A stretch of DNA of 64,000 nt, from the NCBI GenBank assembly GCA_004352715.1, contig SCFE01000090.1, forward strand, positions 683,196 to 747,195, written 5' to 3'. Within the stretch, counting starts at the first letter, position 1; each line of letters opens with the position of its first letter. Made by a program: the position numbers and the translations under genes. This document shows, piece by piece, positions 58,981 through 64,000 of the stretch. Source of the stretch: Hofstenia miamia. Its lineage: Eukaryota; Xenacoelomorpha; Acoela. The notes beneath the pieces were generated by a model. The model was not told the DNA's origin and ran no database searches. It was given only the letters and a program-made list of their open reading frames with translations.

Positions 58981-60330
58981 TGTGAGTGCAAGTTTGCCCG
59001 CATAACTATTTTCTGGTGTCATAAATGTGGTTACATTCACATTGTTTGTAGTTGATTGAAAACACGAAAACGGTGGTCTCCGAGACTTCTATTGTTCTCG
59101 TTGCTCAGTCACAATTGACTATTCCGTTTCTGTCAGCGATGGACACACACCCCAAAGCTCGGAGAAAACACATAACGGGTTGACAAAGAATTGGCTGTTG
59201 AACTTCGGATAAGTCCCAATGCATCACATAGGCAATCCCTAATCAGACTGGTTTAAAGTGTCCGATCAGTATTTGTAAAGAATCGATCGCCCCATAGACG
59301 AAATGTCCAAGCAATGGATTTACGAAAGCCATAAATATGTAGGTACTTGAGGGAGAATATTACCTGACTCGTCACGTCAAGCACATGATATCATATGCAT
59401 TGCCAGTTCACCCATTTATCTAACAAAAACAGTTCTGCCCACTTTGGAGGAAGTATTCTGTCTTAATAGGCCAAACTTGAAGCACGTGCCGACAACAGCA
59501 CAGTAAAGTTAGAGTTGGGTATTCCAAGATACGATCAATCAGTAACACTACACCTATCTCGCAATGTTGCGTAATACTTCCTCCTCTCAGGAAAACAAGT
59601 AGGAGGACACAGCAGCGCAAATATCAGACGAGTGCAACCAATAGTTAGTGAGCAAAAATTGGAACTGTGGCAAGAGATATCCATAGCAGCTAGGAAATCA
59701 ATAAAACTCAGAGAATCTTCCAATACGTCAAAATTCGAATTAGACCAAAAAGCAAGGCAAGCAGCCATTGACTCTGCTGAAGACGGCCTGTATAGAAAAG
59801 CATGTAGAGTTCTCTACTCTAAAGGCTTAGCTCTCAATAATGACGAAACCAGAAATCATCCCATAAGCAACATGGTGCTACAAGTCTTAGCCCCTTTTGG
59901 CACACTAATGCTGTTTTCTGCACTTCTGCTGGAGTGCTACAATAACCTACTTTGATAGTGGTATTCTATATTGTCACCTTGAGCAATTCATAAATGTCTT
60001 CAAGAAATCATTTCAGCTACTTCATGGTCTGGTTTGAAGATCAACTTGAAAACATGTAAATTATTCAGTCGCCAAAATCTCATTGACTTTCCGAAAGAAA
60101 TAAAGAAATACAAAACTCCCGATCTTGACATCTTTGGCGCATCCTTAGGAGATGACGGATACTGCCAACAATATATAAAACAGAAGTCAAATTTATCCTC
60201 GAAATTACTGAAACAGATATCTTAATTACAAGATCCAGAACACTGAAAACCATTTTTATCAGATTGACAATGATAATCTCTCGCAGTCGCAGCACACCCA
60301 GGAGCTTTGTATCACCACATCGCATCAACT
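58981..60330 (+). pseudogene. Decayed non-LTR-like retroelement with PHD-type finger and RT remnants
   Basis: Blocks in order on the plus strand. (1) 58981-59104: CEC, nine residues, CHKC, GYIH, IVC, then after a frameshift FYCSRC; the spacing C-x-C, C-x2-C-x4-H-x2-C, C-x2-C is that of a PHD finger. (2) 59468-59503: RPNLKHVPTTAQ, resembling the LKHVP motif ahead of the RT in some retroelements. (3) 59632-59850: DGLYRKACRVLYSKGLALNN, a pre-RT helical motif. (4) 59880-59980: GTLMLFSALLLECYNNL, then YFDSGIL (59948), where the RT active site would read YLDDG. (5) 60034-60225: LKINLKTCKLFSRQNL, then PDLDIFGASLGDDGYC, the thumb-side region. Most of the RT palm is deleted, with many stops. No endonuclease or 3' tail was identified. 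The family assignment comes from motif order and is moderate. Confidence 0.65.
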
Positions 60331-60471
60331 ATTAGTGTATGTAAATAAAGAAATAACAAGGTAATATCGAAAGACAAAGAAAAACTGAAACATCTAATTG
60401 ATATAGCGAAAAATTGGTAATTATAAAAAACTAACAAAGATTTAATCATTGTAAAGTTTATTTGTATGTAT

Positions 60472-61150
60472 ATTTAGTTTGTATATCTAATTTAATATAA
60501 TGCGGAATATATATTCGTAAGCCACCATTTTACTACGATGACAGGGAACACTGTCATCCCGAAATTTGAAATGCTTCTTCTCAACTGTTGCCAATAAGTT
60601 TCTTTCCAAAATCTCAAAATAGGACCATCTAAAATACCGAGTCGCTCAACTCCTTTATTTGTAATGCATCCCTTTCTTTTAAAGTAATACGTCAAATTTG
60701 GCAAATACCATGAACACTTCTCCTTTGAATGTTTCAAATAAATTATAATTATTGACAGAACATGAAGGGGATAATGAAGGACGATGTGGAAAGGAAAAAT
60801 CCAAAAATATGCAAAAAAATTAAGCAATATTTGTTGGAGTCGAAAGAATGTAGAAGAATTTGATGAACTGAATTAAGGACAGATTTTTCAAATGTGTTCT
60901 CTCCGGGGGCAATGTTGTCAAATTTCTGTTTACATAAACTTATAGAAAATTTAATTTGCCATCGATTGATATGAATTTTGTTACTGTGCGTGTTTTTGTT
61001 GCTAAGAGATTGAAAAATTCTAATTTTTTTTAACGTAGCTATATAATTGAAGTTTTCAACAAAGATAGAAAGTTCTCAGTTAATATACACATTTGATCTC
61101 ACCTCAATTTTGAGAAAATTGATACATCGCTCTTTGAAATCAAATTCTTG
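60472..61150. repeat. Diverged duplication, copy A
   Basis: Alignable to 61280-61952 with scattered substitutions and indels, offset about 808. It contains a Tc1-like scrap. At its right end it lacks the IS630-like insertion that follows copy B, so it serves as an empty site. Confidence 0.8.
60520..60690 (-). pseudogene. Tc1-like transposase scrap (copy A)
   Basis: The minus strand reads KGCITNKGVERLGILDGPI, then after an 8-base insertion (a local repeat of CTCAAAAT) the frame is lost. In the frame of copy B the block continues ERNLLATVEKKHFKFRDDSV and PCHRSKMV. This matches the Tc1 segment GCI..KGVGRL..LDG...LE.NLLPTVEK...F..D.APCHR. The second catalytic Asp corresponds to the Asp-Asp in RDDSVPCHR. 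Only about 55 codons remain. Confidence 0.55.
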
Positions 61151-61279
61151 ATATATACTATAAAAAAGTTAAAGTATATTCCAAAAAGGCATGAACAAAT
61201 TTCTCCAGAGACAATATATTATTCAAATACGATTAAAAAATATCAGGAATGCAAACAATAAAATTAACCTGAGTATAGN

Positions 61280-61952
61280 ATTTAGTTAGTATATCTAATT
61301 TAATATAATGCGGAATATATTTGTGTAAGTCACCATTTTACTACGATGACAGGGAACACTGTCATCCCGAAATTTGAAATGCTTCTTCTCAACTGTTGCC
61401 AATAAGTTTCTTTCCAAAATAGGACCATCTAAAATACCGAGTCGCTCAACTCCTTTATTTGTAATGCATCCCTTTCTTTTAAAGTAATACGTCAAATTTG
61501 GCAAATACCATGAACACTTCTCCTTTGAATGTTTCAAATAAATTATAATTATTGACAGAACATGAAGGGGATAATGAAGGACGATGTGGAAAGGAAAAAT
61601 CCAAAAATATGCAAAAAAAATTAAGCAATATTTGTTGGAGTCGAAAGAATGCAGATGAATTTGATGGGCTGAATTAAGGACAGATTTTTCAAATGTGTTC
61701 TCTGCGGGGCAATGTTGTCTAATTTCTGTTTACATAAACTTATAGAAAATTTAATTTGCCATCGATTGATATAAATTTTGTTACTGTCCGTGTTTTTGTT
61801 GCTAAGAGATTGAAAAATTATAATTTTTTTTAACGTAGCTACATAATTGACGCTTTCAACAAAGATAGAAAGCACTCAGTTAATATACATTTGATCCCAC
61901 CTCAATTCTGAGAAAATTGATACATCGCTTTTTGAAATCACACTTTCATATA
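61280..61952. repeat. Diverged duplication, copy B (after a single N)
   Basis: Begins immediately after the N at 61279 and matches 60472-61150 with a few percent visible differences. The N join raises the possibility that A and B are alternative haplotypes placed in series; the differences exceed those at the other N joins. Confidence 0.75.
61330..61480 (-). pseudogene. Tc1-like transposase scrap (copy B)
   Basis: The minus strand keeps one frame through KGCITNKGVERLGILDGPIL, ERNLLATVEKKHFKFRDDSV and PCHRSKMV, without the 8-base insertion seen in copy A. It is the better-preserved version of the same Tc1-like fragment, covering the region around the second catalytic Asp only. Confidence 0.6.
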
Positions 61953-61954
61953 TA

Positions 61955-62391
61955 CAGGGTGTTCAAGCGAACGCGTCAGTTATAAAATGTCTATAACTAT
62001 TTAATATAAGTGAATATTCTATTCAAATATACATTTCATGATTATTTGATACTGCGGATTTAAAGATTTTGAAAAAACATTATTCAAAATGATTGCCATT
62101 AACATTTTTACAAGCTTGAATACGAGACAAAAAACATTCATGCACTTTAAACAAATTGCTTTCTTCAATACTGGAAACACATTCCAAAATAGAGTTCTGC
62201 AGCTCCAAAATATTTGCATAAACTTTGTTTGGAGGGAAGACAGAGTTTTTTATATAACCCCACAAAAACCAATCACATGGGTTAAGGTCTGGTGAGTGGG
62301 AAGGCCACAAATTTGAAAAATGACGCCCAATGACTCGATTCTTAAAATTTGTCGTTAAATAATTTCGGCCAAGTGTAAGGTGTGAGGAGAA
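61955..62391 (-). mobile_element. IS630/mariner-like element, terminal end plus transposase C-terminus, cut by gap
   Basis: CAGGGTGTTCAAGCGAACGC starts at 61955 after TA (61953-61954), the CAGGGTGTT-type end of this transposon group. The minus strand from the gap edge to the stop near 62080 reads uninterrupted: NLWPSHSPDLNPCDWFLWGY, then IKNSVF, ELQNSILECVSSIEESN and the family C-terminal NGNHFE. The third acidic catalytic position is the Asp in NPCDWFLWG. The rest of the gene and the other end lie in the 1000-N gap. The visible part has no frameshift, so of the three IS630-like copies this one is the best candidate for an intact gene. Confidence 0.88.
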
Positions 62392-63391
62392 NNNNNNNNN
62401 NNNNNNNNNNNNNNNNNNNNNNNNNNNNNNNNNNNNNNNNNNNNNNNNNNNNNNNNNNNNNNNNNNNNNNNNNNNNNNNNNNNNNNNNNNNNNNNNNNNN
62501 NNNNNNNNNNNNNNNNNNNNNNNNNNNNNNNNNNNNNNNNNNNNNNNNNNNNNNNNNNNNNNNNNNNNNNNNNNNNNNNNNNNNNNNNNNNNNNNNNNNN
62601 NNNNNNNNNNNNNNNNNNNNNNNNNNNNNNNNNNNNNNNNNNNNNNNNNNNNNNNNNNNNNNNNNNNNNNNNNNNNNNNNNNNNNNNNNNNNNNNNNNNN
62701 NNNNNNNNNNNNNNNNNNNNNNNNNNNNNNNNNNNNNNNNNNNNNNNNNNNNNNNNNNNNNNNNNNNNNNNNNNNNNNNNNNNNNNNNNNNNNNNNNNNN
62801 NNNNNNNNNNNNNNNNNNNNNNNNNNNNNNNNNNNNNNNNNNNNNNNNNNNNNNNNNNNNNNNNNNNNNNNNNNNNNNNNNNNNNNNNNNNNNNNNNNNN
62901 NNNNNNNNNNNNNNNNNNNNNNNNNNNNNNNNNNNNNNNNNNNNNNNNNNNNNNNNNNNNNNNNNNNNNNNNNNNNNNNNNNNNNNNNNNNNNNNNNNNN
63001 NNNNNNNNNNNNNNNNNNNNNNNNNNNNNNNNNNNNNNNNNNNNNNNNNNNNNNNNNNNNNNNNNNNNNNNNNNNNNNNNNNNNNNNNNNNNNNNNNNNN
63101 NNNNNNNNNNNNNNNNNNNNNNNNNNNNNNNNNNNNNNNNNNNNNNNNNNNNNNNNNNNNNNNNNNNNNNNNNNNNNNNNNNNNNNNNNNNNNNNNNNNN
63201 NNNNNNNNNNNNNNNNNNNNNNNNNNNNNNNNNNNNNNNNNNNNNNNNNNNNNNNNNNNNNNNNNNNNNNNNNNNNNNNNNNNNNNNNNNNNNNNNNNNN
63301 NNNNNNNNNNNNNNNNNNNNNNNNNNNNNNNNNNNNNNNNNNNNNNNNNNNNNNNNNNNNNNNNNNNNNNNNNNNNNNNNNNNNNNNNNNN
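62392..63391. other. Assembly gap, exactly 1000 N
   Basis: A block of exactly 1000 N followed by (TA)n at 63392-63419. It hides the rest of the IS630-like element, so the true length is unknown. Confidence 0.98.
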
Positions 63392-64000
63392 ATATATATA
63401 TATATATATATATATATATTCCTGGACCCAAGAATGCAATTTTCTTTGCTGATATCAAACAAGTGAAAAATGTTCACTAAATTTTTCCAAAATTAAATCC
63501 CATACCCGATAATAATTATCAGCACCCGTCCGTACCTGCAGATATAAGCGAGTAAAATCTGATACCCCCGTGTAATGCTCGTGTCCCCACCCACATCTGT
63601 ATTACTACCCATTTATTCCTTGACCAGAGTTGTAAGCGGGTTGAATATATAATATAAAATTGTTAGCCTTCTGACACAACCCGAGTAGAACAATGTAGAA
63701 ATGTTAATACTCAGAAGATACTCATCCAAACCTTGAAATAAAAATGTAGGCAATAAATTTTCTCAGAAGTTTCGAAGGATAATCTATTAGTTTTGTAGTG
63801 GGGAGGCTATAACGCTCGCTTTTGGATAAGGATTGTTTAATAACATTTCTTGCTATTGCAGCAAGTTTCATGTGAAAAAATACTCTATGCATTTTCAATT
63901 ATTGTCTTGTTGTCCTATGTAAATCCAGCATAAATTTTAATTTTAAATGTTATTTAAATGCCTCAAGTTTACGTTTTCTGCTAAAATAAGTATGAAACAT
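63392..64000. other. (TA)n followed by non-coding DNA with ACCCG-rich patch
   Basis: TA repeat at 63392-63419, then A/T-rich sequence. A patch at about 63500-63620 repeats the words ACCCG and CCCGT, similar to other decayed islets in the window. A tRNA-like string at about 63806-63840 does not fold into a complete tRNA. No gene is supported. Confidence 0.5.

Noticed and set aside
59420-59768. Two overlapping minus-strand open frames over the retroelement
   Set aside because: They are antisense shadows of the plus-strand retroelement blocks.
63806-63845. tRNA-like string (GGCTATAACGCTCGCTTTTGGATAAGG)-type region
   Set aside because: It resembles part of a D-arm/anticodon region, but no T-arm box or acceptor stem pairing follows.

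Overview
The window looks like transposon-dominated, gene-poor intergenic DNA from an invertebrate animal, most likely an arthropod. That inference rests on the very A/T-rich background, abundant (TA)n microsatellites, and a mix of Tc1, IS630/mariner-like (DUF4817-type), PIF/Harbinger, hAT and Penelope-like elements. The species cannot be fixed from the sequence. I found no convincing host gene, tRNA, rRNA or CRISPR array. Everything that can be read as protein is transposable-element (TE) protein, nearly all of it broken.

Layout. 1.8-2.7 kb: 5'-truncated Penelope-like element (reverse transcriptase YVDD plus GIY-YIG endonuclease), minus strand. 7.3-8.3 kb: decayed IS630/mariner-like transposase. 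9.15-9.40 kb: foldback MITE. 10.3-11.5 kb: Tc1 with one recognisable terminal inverted repeat (TIR). 16.4-16.6 kb: probable piggyBac scrap. 20.3-21.2 kb: unassigned GC-richer island. 31.7-34.7 kb: two copies of a TA-flanked non-autonomous transposon. 35.5-36.5 kb: hAT pseudogene with a tandemly duplicated tail. 40.7-42.3 kb: structurally complete IS630-like element carrying a nested 134-bp Tourist-like MITE. 44.8-46.6 kb: PIF/Harbinger element with TAA target-site duplications, a transposase cut before its catalytic domain, and a convergent, apparently intact two-exon MADF gene. 47.2-50.0 kb: a pair of dispersed repeats, one filled by a 516-bp MITE, with a hAT-type non-autonomous element between them. 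59.0-60.3 kb: decayed non-LTR-like retroelement with a PHD-type finger. 60.5-62.4 kb: duplicated segment containing a Tc1 scrap, followed by a third IS630-like transposase that runs into a gap.

How the parts relate. The Harbinger unit is the only place where two proteins would act together: in this superfamily the DDE nuclease works with a Myb/SANT/MADF DNA-binding partner. Here the partner survives and the nuclease does not. The 134-bp MITE in the IS630 element has the 3-bp target-site signature of the same superfamily.

Assembly caveats. There are three N gaps (two of exactly 1000 N) beside or near (TA)n tracts, and six single-N joins. Two single-N joins separate exact long repeats, and two more separate near-identical ones. 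The 1339-bp and ~0.67-kb repeats are almost certainly unmerged contig overlaps, not biology.
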